Shown: positions 1 through 9,969 of the stretch, piece after piece
Numbering within the stretch: position 1 is the stretch's first letter
Layout of the letters: every line of letters starts with the position of its first letter
Source: Chara braunii
Taxonomy: Eukaryota; Streptophyta; Charophyceae; Charales; Characeae
Length of the DNA: 37,627 nt
Assembly: GCA_003427395.1 (NCBI GenBank)
Contig: BFEA01000029.1
Location: 1,957,418 to 1,995,044 of the forward strand
Reading direction: 5' to 3'
Notes under the pieces: generated by a model
The model's input: the letters and a program-made list of their open reading frames with translations, nothing else
Database searches by the model: none
What the model was told of the DNA's origin: nothing
Position numbers and translations under genes: made by a program

Positions 1-80
<80 letters not shown>
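1..80. repeat. compound (TC)n-(AC)n microsatellite
   Basis: Twenty TC units run directly into twenty AC units. The same TC-to-CA arrangement recurs at 12862-12997 and 33020-33069, so it is a recurrent compound type in this genome. Confidence 0.97.
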
Positions 81-85
<5 letters not shown>

Positions 86-1800
86 CAGTTTTATGTATGT
101 CTGTTTTCCTCTTGTTGTCTGTTCTCCCTCTGATTTTTTCCAATTACTTTTACTCACCCAACTAAGCATCCTTCAGTAGTGCCAAACAGTCGGTGGTTCC
201 TTCGGGGCTGCTCAGTTCAGGATGCCTGTGCCTGTGGGTGATGACGGATCCGTGTTGGATGTGTGGACTGACTCGCCTGGGCTCTACCACTGCCTAGCTG
301 CCTGTCCAACTTACTTTGCATGTGGTTCTCTGCAAATTGCTGTATTCGCTGTGTGGTGCGGCCGTGTTGTCGGTGTTGCCTTCCACTTCGCTGCTCCACA
401 GCCTTGCCGCTCATCCGCTGGCCGTGCCTTCCGTGTTTGTTGCTTGCGTGCCTTGTTGTTTACTTGACTTGGAGGTGCTGCCTTGTGCTCCACTGCATAG
501 CGTTGTCGCCGCCTGCTGTGTGGTTGCCTTGTTGGTATTGCCTTGTGTTTCACAGCGTGGTTGCCACACTGCTTGTCCTGCGCACCGTGTCGTTCCTTGC
601 AGTCATTTTCGACGTTGTGCAGCCGTGTTGCCTCTACTGCGTTACCTGGTGCTCGACAGGGTTGCTACCCTGTGTTCTGTTTGGGGGACGGTCTGCCTTC
701 ACCAAGGGTCAAAGGGTTCATGAAGCAAACCATCCAATACGAAGACTCCGCAGATTGTCGAGGGTTCAGCATCCTCATGAGTCGGTGCAACTCCGACCAA
801 ACAATCCTTCATCATCAACTTTTAGTTTATTATATTCGGTCTTTGTTTCCTGCCTTGTGCTGTTTGTCTGCCCACCCTCCTCCCCTCTACCCTCCAGCCT
901 GTCCTTCGCTGTTTTCTTTTCTTCTGGTCGCTTTGCTGTATTTCGATACTCGTGCCCTCCCGCCCCCCCCATGCGCTTCAGCCTATGTGCTGCCTCACTG
1001 TTCATTCCTCCTCTCGTGCCTCTAAGCCCATGTGCCGTGTTGTGGTTTGTCGTCCTATGGTGTTGGTTCCCTGCCCTTTGCCTCACTGCCCTTTGCCTTC
1101 CCCCCATCCCTCCATTCTTTTGTGAGGTGTTATTGCGCGTGTTATGGTCTGTCTGAAAGCGGCGTCTGATCTCATCATTCAACATAGTCTTCCCCTACCT
1201 TCCACTGTTGGATGCATCTGTTCCATGTCGAATTCGTGTACTGCAGTTGAAGAGTAGATGCTGCTTGTCGAGTCCGGTTTAGAATACGTTTCACTACTGG
1301 ATGTGTCTGTCCCGCTATGACCGTTTTTTGTCAGCCTTTCGCTGCGGGGAACTTCACTCCTGCTTTGTCTCGTTATTCAAGGTGCGCCGACATGGTTTGT
1401 CGGAGCTGTGCGGGTATGAATAGTGATGTATCATATCTTGTGCGCCTTGAGAGTACAGACCTCTCAAACACACACACACACACACACAGCGCAAGTGTGG
1501 CCGGGCAGTAGCCACTAGCCCAGCCCCGTTGCTAATGGGACCTCACCTCAGGACTCCAAAATCAGCCTCGGTATCAAAGGAATTAAGCCCCCATTGCCTC
1601 TGTAAGCTGTCATCATGACAAGCGCCAATTCACAAGAAGGGCGAAGGCTGGGAATGGTAGTGGTCTGGCAGTAGCCCACTATTGCACTTGTACCCCCAAC
1701 TGTCCTCGATCATCATCTCGCAATCGGAATGAACGCGCCACAATGGTTTTTCATCTCCAAGGGTGATTCAGGCACACCAGATGTCAGAACCATCACTTGC
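81..1800. other. non-coding, T/C/G-rich degenerate repeat region
   Basis: Positions 220-1150 are strongly depleted in A on the plus strand. They contain loose copies of a motif like GTGTTGCCTTGTG..CCACTGCGTNGTTGCC, for example near 375, 475, 535 and 625. The low A content leaves long open frames, including one of 278 codons at 320-1156. That translation is a Cys/Leu/Pro-rich string without a recognisable domain, so I do not call it a gene. A short CA run lies at 1468-1488. Nothing else is recognised up to 1800. Confidence 0.5.
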
Positions 1801-1909
1801 TACCGTCTTCCCCCGAACACAACGCACCCTTATTTTGGCAGTATCTGGCTGGAAATATATCTTGTATACATTCATTTTCAGGGTGCGTTATGTTCAGGGG
1901 AAGACGGCA
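1801..1909. mobile_element. foldback MITE-like element, copy A
   Basis: The left arm at 1801-1830 begins TACCGTCTTCCCCCGAACAC. It pairs with the right arm at 1880-1909 with about three mismatches over 30 bases. The arms enclose about 50 bases, so the element is nearly all hairpin. Related copies lie at 3825-3939, 5367-5477 and 20501-20611. There is no coding capacity, so mobilisation in trans by an unseen transposase is inferred. I could not find a convincing target duplication. Confidence 0.75.
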
Positions 1910-3222
1910 TCACAAACCCTGACTGTTCTCCTGGTATGTGGTGGCCTGCACGCCAGTCCAGCAGAGGCCTGGAAGCATGGCCTGGAAGCGGTCACGGAAA
2001 GTCTCTGCAGCTGCTGACTCTCACCCGTTGGAGGGTATCCGGTTGCCTAATGAAAGTAACTTCCGTTTGACGAGCCGGGGAAAAAAAAAAAAAAGAAAAA
2101 AAAAAAAAGAAAAAAAAGACGCCTCATGTCAGTAGCCTCCGCTCTGCAGAACTTGAACAGCAACATTTTTTTTTTTTCCAGCTTCAACGACCAGTACCTT
2201 TCCCGCTTGAAATCTAAGACACACAGGGTAACGAGGTAGCCAAGCGGGGGAGGGCCGCAGTTGATAAATCGAACTGCGGCTCGCTTTTCGTCTCGGGCCT
2301 CGGACACTGCCCGCAGCCGACGTATGGCAAAGGTACCGGCGGTTTATGTTCAGAGGTCCCACAAAAGAGTTCTTGGGGCTGGTTACCTGATCCGGCGTGA
2401 ATCACGGCCAGCCTAATCTGGCTGTCCTTAACTCATTTACATCCTCAGTTCAAGTTTCGGACTTCGTGAGCACTATCTGGTCTGGAGTAAGGCGGAATCT
2501 CACCATGACTTCCTAGACTCGAAAACGGGCCAACTTCGAGCACCCACTATATTATATTCACCGGAAGCAACTAACTGCTTCTAAGGGGATGACTAGAACC
2601 ACTGCCGGAGCCGGAGCTAGGGCCAACTAGCAAGGAGGATTGTGGATTAAGCACCCCAATCTGGATATGGGTTTTGAGCGGAGATGCTGAAACATCAGGT
2701 CAACCAAGATTTTCCGTGTTTCCCCACAAAAGCGTCCAGATTCAGGCACTCGATCCAATCGCCGTTGCTAGTGGAACTCCCCCCTGACATCAGTGAGCAC
2801 AGTCGTTTTCTAAATTTAAATGCACATGCGTCTCTGGGCGCTGTCAAATGATTCCTCAGTTATTATTTCCTCCTGTCTGGTGAAAAAACCTCCTCACACC
2901 GAAGGAGAGAAGGCGCACGGAAAGGGGGAGGAGGGGGGGAAGGGGTCCATCAGATTGGGAGGGGGGGGAAGGGGGGNGGGGGGGAGGGGGTCAATCAGAT
3001 CATCTCATTATCTACATTGGCTGCCATTGATGAAGGGACAGCACAAACAAACAATTGCACAACTCAACAAAACTTGGAAAGCAAGAAAAACAAATGAAAG
3101 TAGTCCAAAAAGACAATGTGCAAAAATAGGGTCACGTGGACGAAGAGGGCGAATAAAATAACAGATGCAAACAGCGCAACAACAGGGCAAGCCCCCCTGT
3201 TTCCAGATCCAGATCCTGGGAC
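1910..3222. other. intergenic; homopolymer tracts and G-rich block
   Basis: An A-rich tract lies at 2081-2119 and a T run near 2167-2178. A G-rich block at 2923-2990 has many runs of four or more G and an N at 2977. It could form a G-quadruplex on the plus strand (inference). Similar text, GGGGTC.ATCAGAT, lies on both sides of the N. No gene was recognised; the short open frames show no family signature. Confidence 0.5.
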
Positions 3223-3573
3223 TAGCCCTGTTGCAACTAAACCCGCATGTACAGCAGCACATCATGCATGGACAGCATGGGCCTGGCCAGGTGCAGTCTC
3301 ACAGAAGACTATTTCTCACTTAGGCAGCCTATGCAGATTTTTTTTTTTGTTAGTACAATTTCTATGATCTTTCCCAGAGAAAACAGAAAAAGGCATATAG
3401 CCCTGTCGCAATGAAATCCACATGTACAGCGGCACATATGCATGGACTACATGGACCTGGCCAGGTGCACTCTGACAAAGGCTATTTTTTAGCCTCAACA
3501 ATCTAAGCAGATTTTTTTTTTTTTTTGTCCTTACCATTTCTACAACCTTTCCAAGAGAAAACAGAGGCAAAAA
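3223..3573. repeat. 175-bp tandem duplication
   Basis: Unit 1 (3223-3397) and unit 2 (3398-3573) both start TAGCCCTGT.GCAA. They share the blocks TGTACAGC.GCACAT and CTGGCCAGGTGCA, then a poly-T run and AAGAGAAAACAGA near the end. They differ by scattered substitutions, so this is an old duplication rather than a copy artefact. An A-rich tail follows to about 3596. Confidence 0.85.
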
Positions 3574-3824
3574 AAAAAAAAAAAAACAAAAAACAGAGAG
3601 GCATGCTAGATAGAGCTCGGGGATTCGATACCCAAAGCTAGTGTCAGCTCGACAAAAGCATCAATGCTCGGACACGCAACTACCTGCAAGGCCCAACTAA
3701 CGACGTCAAAAGGCCAAGGCCCAACTGAGAACATGAATAGGCCAGAAATTTATTTCCTTCTTTTGGATTGCCTAGATTGCCAGGTCTCTCCCATTGCACT
3801 ACGGTAGTTGGGACTTGCCTGTGC

Positions 3825-3939
3825 TACCGTCTTCACCCGAGTACAATGTCCTCTGTCCTTGTCACTGCATCTGGACCGAAAATGCCCCGAGTACAGAGTT
3901 ATAATGACCAGTCGTTACATTCAGATGAAGAAGACGGTA
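3825..3939. mobile_element. foldback MITE-like element, copy B (diverged)
   Basis: The left end is TACCGTCTTCACCCGAGTAC and the right end is AAGAAGACGGTA. The family ends are clear, but the inner arms pair less well than in copies A and D. It is a decayed, non-coding member. Confidence 0.6.
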
Positions 3940-4199
3940 TGTCGCACCGGCAATTCTATTAATATAATAATATTTGAATTTCCTTCTTTTTCTTTTGTAT
4001 GCCACAGGATCACGCGTGTTGTCAGCATTGCTTCAGTCATGCTATGGTGTCTAGCCACACTACTCGCAAAGCAAACAAAACGTGCATCTTTATCTATTAT
4101 CTTCCCACCACAGAAGCTGGCCAAATACATTCATTGCTATTCATAGTACCACATGTATCTTTCCAGCTTTCCATGAAACGTGCACTCGCATGTTCTTTT

Positions 4200-4800
4200 G
4201 TTCATCCATGCCCCATGCAATCATTTCGTTGGTGAGGCCCATGGCCTTCGCACCAGCTGCCACTTGCCTACACCCCATGCAATCATTTCGTTCATCCAAC
4301 TAGGTTATCGAACTTTTCATCCCTTTTTTTTTCCGCGAAAAGCTTTAGTAAAACTCCACCCATTTATTTTTTTTTAACCAATCCGTCCACGACACAAGCA
4401 CCTTTCTGAACCCCCGGCTTCTTTTTTTTTTTTTTTTTCTACATTGCGATCTCCCTATCCTAGCCCCCTTAAACCAGCTGTACCTTGGGACCTTCTGACA
4501 CATTCTGAAAGTTTTCCAATCATTTGTGTATTGGCCCTAGTGCACAAGACTTGGGAATCCCAATGCAGCCTGCCATAACCGGGCATTTACCAAAAGTAGC
4601 GTCTTCCTTCCTCTCCCTTCCCATTCTGTCATCTGTTTTTCCCCATCTCTGGATTAGGGTTTCTGACTCAGCGAACGGAAAATAAAAAAATAAAAATCAA
4701 GACCCGGGACCATCACTTCGCCTATTATTTTTTACGAGTATGTCCCCACACCGTCACAACCGCACACGCATGCACCTTTGGAACGAGTCGGTAACTTTCG
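4200..4800. other. intergenic; short direct repeat and T runs
   Basis: CCCCATGCAATCATTTCGTT occurs twice, near 4211 and 4273. Poly-T runs lie near 4324, 4370 and 4421-4438. No coding evidence is seen. Confidence 0.5.
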
Positions 4801-4816
4801 CAACCTTCAGAACGAT

Positions 4817-5303
4817 TCGGTAACTGCAGCTACCACATCCAGTCCGCGGACTGGATGTGGGGACATAATTACCGCCGTAACTGGGCGTTAATTATCGAGT
4901 CGGTAACTGCAGTTACCACATCCAGTCCGGGTCGATAACCGCAGTTACCACATCCAGTCCGCGGGCTGGATGTGGATCGGTAACTGCAGTTACCNGTTAC
5001 CACATCCAGTCCGGGTCGATAACCGCAGTTACCACATCCAGTCCGCGGGCTGGATGTGGATCGGTAACTGCAGTTACCACATCCAGTCCGCGGACTGGAT
5101 GTGGGGACATAATTACCATCGTATCTGGCCGTTAATTATCGAGTCGGTAACTGCAGTTACCACATGCAGCCCGCGGACTGGATGTGGGGACATAATTACC
5201 GCCGTAACTGGGCGTTAATTATCGAGTCGGTAACTGCAGTTACCACATCCAGTCCGCGGCAGTTACCGACAACGAGTCACAATATGCGGTAACTGCAGTT
5301 ACC
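4817..5303. repeat. palindrome-built satellite, approx. 83-bp period
   Basis: The array alternates two palindromes. One is the perfect 16-mer GGTAACTGCAGTTACC, found at 4902, 4979, 5063, 5146, 5229 and 5288. A one-base variant lies at 4819, and GATAACC-type variants at 4934 and 5018. The other is a 28-mer with centre CCGCGG and arms CCACATCCAGT/ACTGGATGTGG. It is perfect at 4833-4860 and 5077-5104 and near-perfect at 4948-4975 and 5160-5187. Starts of the 16-mer are spaced 83, 77, 84, 83, 83 and 59 bases. A spacer containing GGGGACATAATTACC and GTTAATTATCGAGTCGG completes the unit. An N at 4995 sits between two copies of GTTACC. Confidence 0.9.
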
Positions 5304-5366
5304 ACATATATGCTGGACCAACCTTGGGGATACGTCAGTAGTAGTTGTTTCAAAATGTATTGGGGG

Positions 5367-5477
5367 CTACCGTCTCCGCCCGAACAGAACGCCCGGTAAT
5401 TAACGCCGTATCTGGGCTGAAAGATGTGCCAAATATAGCTATAATGACCGGGCGTTAGATTAGGGTGAAGACGGTAG
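5367..5477. mobile_element. foldback MITE-like element, copy C
   Basis: The left arm begins CTACCGTCTCCGCCCGAACA and the right arm ends GGTGAAGACGGTAG. Both inner arms carry the complement of AACGCCCGGT, so the hairpin spans most of the 111 bases. It lies just downstream of the palindromic satellite, which also contains GGGCGTTAATTA-like text, so the two may be related. Confidence 0.7.
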
Positions 5478-6360
5478 GAGCTTGGAGGAGAGAGGGAGGG
5501 GTTGGAAGAAGACTGTGTCTTCTCAGTACCCTCAGAATCTCCCAGAGCACCAGCGCCCACCACACGAGACGAAAAAGAAGACAAAACTAATTGCCGATAG
5601 TTCGACAGATTTTCGATCTAACTACTGAATTTTGCACAGAACCACCAGCTGTAAGCCTCAAGGCCCAGCAGGAAAGCATAGTATATAGCTTTTTCACTCA
5701 CTCAGCAAGTGGCCATCCAGCATACCCACCAGCTCAGGTGGAACCACACCACCTTTCACTTGCAGCTCACTGACTGCTGCACTCAACTGCTGGGGGGTTT
5801 CCAGCTGTGAAGCTTATGTCACTTCTCCTTTCCACTCGTCCAGCAGCGAGCAGGGTTGTCATGTCGCGACTCGGCAAATTCCTGCGTTCTTAACAAATCA
5901 AAGTTCCTGGACCATATTATGAGGCACATTCATCTTTTCCACGAACAGGAGGTCGTGATTCCTTCAGAGATTTCAAACAACCCGGGCTAAGCGAAAGGCC
6001 TACCATTCATTGCTCAGAAGATCGTAGCTATTCCTTCAGATGCCACATCCATCCCACGGCTGTAGCATAGCATGCTGGGGCCTGCTACACGGGCCCAAGA
6101 GGCCCGACTTCTGTACTTTCGACCGGCAGGCCATGTTCCCCCTTACTTCTGTACTTAGACCGGCAGGCCATGTGCCTCTTTTATTTTGTGCGGTCTGAAG
6201 GACCAAAAGGCCATTTTTCTAGGCCTACCTTCATTGATTTGTCCCATCTGTTATTTATTTCCTTTTCTGTATGATGCTGACTTTTGTTGGGACTGGTTCT
6301 TTGCCCGGTCTGATTTGTTTTTTTCCCGTTCCAGATAGATTTCTGTGCAGCCAATGGAGA
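5478..6360. other. intergenic, no gene recognised
   Basis: A short direct repeat containing GACCGGCAGGCCATGT occurs near 6121 and 6158, 37 bases apart. The rest is unique non-repetitive sequence with no recognisable protein or RNA family. Confidence 0.45.
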
Positions 6361-6369
6361 GGACACAGC

Positions 6370-6670
6370 TGGCGACAGGTGGGGTGTACTGAGACTCATC
6401 AGACTGCCCAGGAGCTCTGGAGATGTGAGGTCTTGAATCTTGAATAGGATAGCATGTAGCTGGAGAGAGGCCCGAACATTCCCTGAGCAAGAGAAGCCCT
6501 CTATAGCGAAGAAGACTCAGAGAAGGACGCCGGAGCAAACAGGTGCAAGATCCGCAGAGGGTGGGAGGGCAGAATGTTATTGGCCTCCTACACGTTATCT
6601 CATGGGGACAGCGAATGTGGGTGGTATGCGCGTTCCTAGAGGTGTTGTCATGTTACAAAGCGCACTGGAA
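6370..6670 (+). repeat. diverged dispersed repeat, forward copy
   Basis: This stretch resembles the reverse complement of about 8015-8300. Shared blocks in the same order include GT.CAGGAGCTCT.GAGATG, GAGCAAACAGGTGC.AGAT and GTTCCTA.AGGT.TTG. Frames in both copies give fragments resembling EQTGARxAEG, so it may once have been coding. I do not recognise the family. Both copies are interrupted by stops. Confidence 0.6.
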
Positions 6671-7034
6671 GACACCGGAGAGACTACATGGAATCTGCAG
6701 ACTATCTCTTGTCAAATACGACTGTGGTGCACTTGAGTTATACCCCTTTGGTTTCATAAACGCCCACCGAGCGAGGTCATGGAGCAACTCTTGGGAGCCT
6801 CGTAATTTAATAATAAGGCAGAAGATGTCATTCCCAAAGTTGTGATGGACACACACACACACTGTTCCCCCCCTAACGATGTCATTTAATGCTAATCGGT
6901 GTAGTTTGGAGGGCACACACACAGTGCTCCCCCCCCCTAAAGCGAACACGAAGATGGAAACATTCACTGAACAGTGAATAGTACTGAATACGTATCGTAC
7001 TGGCAACAACTTGTTGTCACAACGAAATCAACAG

Positions 7035-7143
7035 ATTATTTTTTGCTTCTCCTTGAGATTGTGTCGCTGCCTTTCTGATGCGAAATATTATTTTCTGCTT
7101 CTCCTTGAGATTGTGTCACTCTGCCTTTCTGATGCAAAATATT
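7035..7143. repeat. approx. 55-bp tandem duplication
   Basis: TTATTTT.TGCTTCTCCTTGAGATTGTGTC followed by TGCCTTTCTGATGC and AAATATT occurs twice in tandem with few differences. Confidence 0.85.
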
Positions 7144-7246
7144 GATGATGATGATACAAGTACCGATACATCAGAAGCGCGATGGCACCATCTAAATAAA
7201 GGAGAAGCACAAAGCAATTGGTCGATTTCCTCCCGACAACAAGTTG

Positions 7247-7679
7247 TTGCCTGTAAGATATAAGTGTCCACTATCCTCCAAACGACAACAGCAACTGTCG
7301 GAACAACCATCACGACTTCCGGGGGAGTGACATCTGCGTCTCAATAATGATGAGACTCCAGACACCTAGGAGTCGATCGCCTGTCCGATATTTACAGAAC
7401 CAAACAAGATAACTCAGGTGCACTGCTGTCCTAGGCTACCAGCCGGGCCGCCCGGGTCATCCTTGCCTGTAAGATATAAGTGTCCACTATCCTCCAAACG
7501 ACAACGACAACTGTCCGAACAACCCTCACGACTTCCGGGGGAATGACATCCGCGTCTCAATAATGATGAGACTCCAGACACCGGGGAGTCGATCGCCTAT
7601 CGGATATTTACGGAACCAAACAAGATAACTCAGGTGCACTGCTGTCCTAGGCTACCAGCCGGGCCGCCCGGGTCATCCT
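7247..7679. repeat. 216-bp tandem duplication
   Basis: The unit starting TTGCCTGTAAGATATAAGTG at 7247 recurs at 7463 with a handful of substitutions. Each unit ends with the left tip of the TIR element described at 7647, together with its flank CTGCTGTC. The duplication therefore copied an already inserted element end, or arose across it. The differences suggest a biological, not artefactual, duplication. Confidence 0.9.
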
Positions 7680-7962
7680 ATTTTCCCTGGCGGCCCGGTC
7701 GTGCAAGGATCAGGGAGGGTCCCACCCAAAAAAAAATAAAAAAAAATTAAATCCAAAATATCCGGAAAAAAAAACTATGCTATGCAGAAAAATGAACTGA
7801 ACAACTTTTGCCTCAGGGTCACATCGAAATACTTTACCAAATTTAAAATTGAAAAATAATCAATTAAAATATATACATAGTATTCTAGTTTCTATTTTTT
7901 ATTTTTTTTACTTCTGTTTGGCCCGGCCGGGCAAGTGGACCCAGGCCACTCTGGTCGCCTAG
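7647..7962 (+). mobile_element. non-autonomous TIR element (hAT-like), copy 1
   Basis: The element begins CTAGGCTACCAG and ends CTGGTCGCCTAG, giving 12-bp terminal inverted repeats with one mismatch. It is flanked on both sides by the perfect 8-bp direct repeat CTGCTGTC (7639-7646 and 7963-7970). The interior is AT-rich with A runs and GC-rich ends, and has no coding frame. A second copy in opposite orientation lies at 19693-19984. Eight-base target duplications are known for hAT and P-type DNA transposons. The superfamily assignment is inferred from that alone, since the tips are not a classical hAT terminus. Confidence 0.88.
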
Positions 7963-8014
7963 CTGCTGTCATAATTGACAAGACAGCCAGGAGATGCCAT
8001 GTAGTCTCTGACGT

Positions 8015-8300
8015 CTCCAAGTGTGTGCCTTGTGATATGGCAATACCTTTAGGAACACATATACAAACTATGAGACGACCTCCAAGAGTGTCATAGCATT
8101 ATGTCCTCCCTTCCGCGTATCTCGCACCTGTTTGCTCAGCCGTCGACTTCTCCATCTTTGCTACAGCGCTTCTCTTCCTCGTGGAACTTTCCAAGCCACT
8201 TTCCAACTGCATGTTTCTCCTTTGAGGAGAGACCTCGCATCTCAAGAGCTCCTGGACAGTCGGGGCAATCTCATTATACCCCACTTACCTCTTGCCAACC
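8015..8300 (-). repeat. diverged dispersed repeat, inverted copy
   Basis: This is the minus-strand partner of 6370-6670. The minus-strand frame 8099-8284 encodes a 61-residue fragment sharing EQTGAR.AEG with the forward copy. The family is not recognised, and no intact gene is present. Confidence 0.6.
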
Positions 8301-9670
8301 ATGTCCTCTCCATCCAGTGCACCCCCCTGCACGAGCATCTGGAACCCCCCCCAAGTAGAGCTGTGGATATCAAATCCTCAACCTCATCCTCGTCGGCAAA
8401 AGTAACATAAGCTCTCGTTCAGCGCGCAGGATGATTTTCTCCAACTAGTCAAACCAGTTTTGTACCATCGCGACGACATATCTCCTCGCTTCGGATCTCA
8501 TTAACCTTGTGGTTCTTCTGCCTGAGCAAGCCAGCCCAAAGAACAGTCCGCAACCCCAAGGATCCAAAATCCCAAATCCAATACAACTCAGTAAGTCGAT
8601 TGCAATAAACCTCACAAACGTCCGTATGAGATTCTGCAATTTTTTAGAAAATGGTGTTCTTTTGGTCTTTCTCCTAAGAAACCCTAATCTCAGTTTTTTT
8701 TCTGGCGCAATTTGTTGTGTTTTCTAAGTGTTGTAGATTGGCATCACCACACAGCTTCTGTTCAGCAGTATCTGTTGCCCAGGTGGCCGGCTCTGTTAAC
8801 GGTTTGGGGTGCGGGCATAACTCGCATGAACCCATTGCAGGGACAGTAGTATGCCGATTCGGTGAAGACGGCACCAACCTTTGGGATTCGGGCCTGGTGC
8901 CTGGCCAGGAGAAGGAAGTATTGAAGACCACATCCTAGACAGGTGGGAAAAGTGAGGGCTAAGGGAGGCATTTAAGCCACCAGTACTTGGCCCAGCTATT
9001 GGCCACAGAAAAAGAAAGGAGTAGAGATGTTACCAGTCGGATGAATTTGGGCGCTCCTGTCGTGGCACGTACGTTTCCTAAAATCGTGGCTTGTTAACCG
9101 GCATGACTTTAGGAAGTACTGGTGGTTTAACGGGCTTCTCCAAAGCCCGACCGGAGGGTCGGCTGACTTAGCGGTACCCAAGGGCGGCCACGGGTAGGCA
9201 CCGCCCCCCCTCCCAAAACTAGGACCTGAGACAAAATATGGCCGATCGCACTAGACATGGGTCCGGAATCCGGATGCAATAAAGGTGGGTTGAGGAATGG
9301 CTAGTATCGACCGATAAGGTACGTGTGGAATTGCCAAAAGGAGCCCCGAAAAGACTAAGGGGCATATATAAGCAAGCAAGCTGCAGTAAGTTCCTTGCAT
9401 TCTGCACCCATGCCCAGAATCCTCAAAAACTCCTTCGCTGTCGCCACGTGAAATGAGTTCTGGAGTACTCTACATGCAGGCAGTTTCAGAAAAGCAAAGC
9501 TGCAATCAGGCCTGGCTGCACTGGTCACCAAATACGCAAAATGAGAACGTATCTGCCGCTAGAACTTGTGAAACACATCCACGTTGATGTTTCTTTACAT
9601 TCGGTGAGTGGTGTGGTGAGGGCCATTTTTGTCCCACAAAGACCAGACTAAAGCAGTTGTCATAGGGTCT
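8301..9670. other. intergenic, no gene recognised
   Basis: No repeat or protein family was identified. The block GATTCGGTGAAGACGGCA at about 8855-8872 resembles one end of the foldback family at 1801, but I see no partner arm, so it is at best a solo remnant. Confidence 0.4.
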
Positions 9671-9832
9671 CGCCGCACGGCACACGAAACGAAAACGAAA
9701 ACGAAACGAGTGCATCTGCCCACGCAAGGTGGCAAAATACACTCGTTACTATTTATAGCAAACTGACGAACCTGGCCATTTTCTGCCGGCAGATGCACTC
9801 GTTTCGCTTTTCGTTTCGTATCCCGTGCGGCG
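9671..9832. mobile_element. foldback element with CGAAAC-rich arms
   Basis: The left arm at 9671-9721 starts CGCCGCACGG. It has ACGAAACGAAAACGAAAACG and then AAACGAGTGCATCTGCC. The right arm at 9787-9832 is its near-perfect reverse complement but has fewer CGAAAA units. The arms enclose about 65 bases. A block like CCACAAAGACCA...AAAGCAGTTG just before the left arm recurs at about 9932-9958, so a larger nested structure is possible. There is no coding potential. Confidence 0.75.
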
Positions 9833-9969
9833 ACGCCCATAGAGATGTTCGTCCTCACCAGGGCAAAGATAACGGTAAACCTGTAACAATAGTCCGTGAC
9901 AGAATTGGGCACGCTTGCTAAACCTGTCCACCACAAAAAGACCAAACGATAGCAGTTTTTCATATGCGC

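Noticed and set aside
320-1156. 278-codon plus-strand open frame
   Set aside because: The region lacks A on this strand, which removes stop codons in several frames at once. The translation is a Cys/Leu/Pro string without a domain.
3601-3650. tRNA-like text around GGGGATTCGATACCC
   Set aside because: The loop looks right, but the 5-bp stem and the acceptor do not pair.
4817-5303. CRISPR array
   Set aside because: The regular spacing comes from whole repeated units. There are no unique spacers and no cas genes, and the setting is eukaryotic.
8840-8880. Possible fifth copy of the foldback family
   Set aside because: Only one tip, GTGAAGACGG, is present; no partner arm lies within 150 bases.
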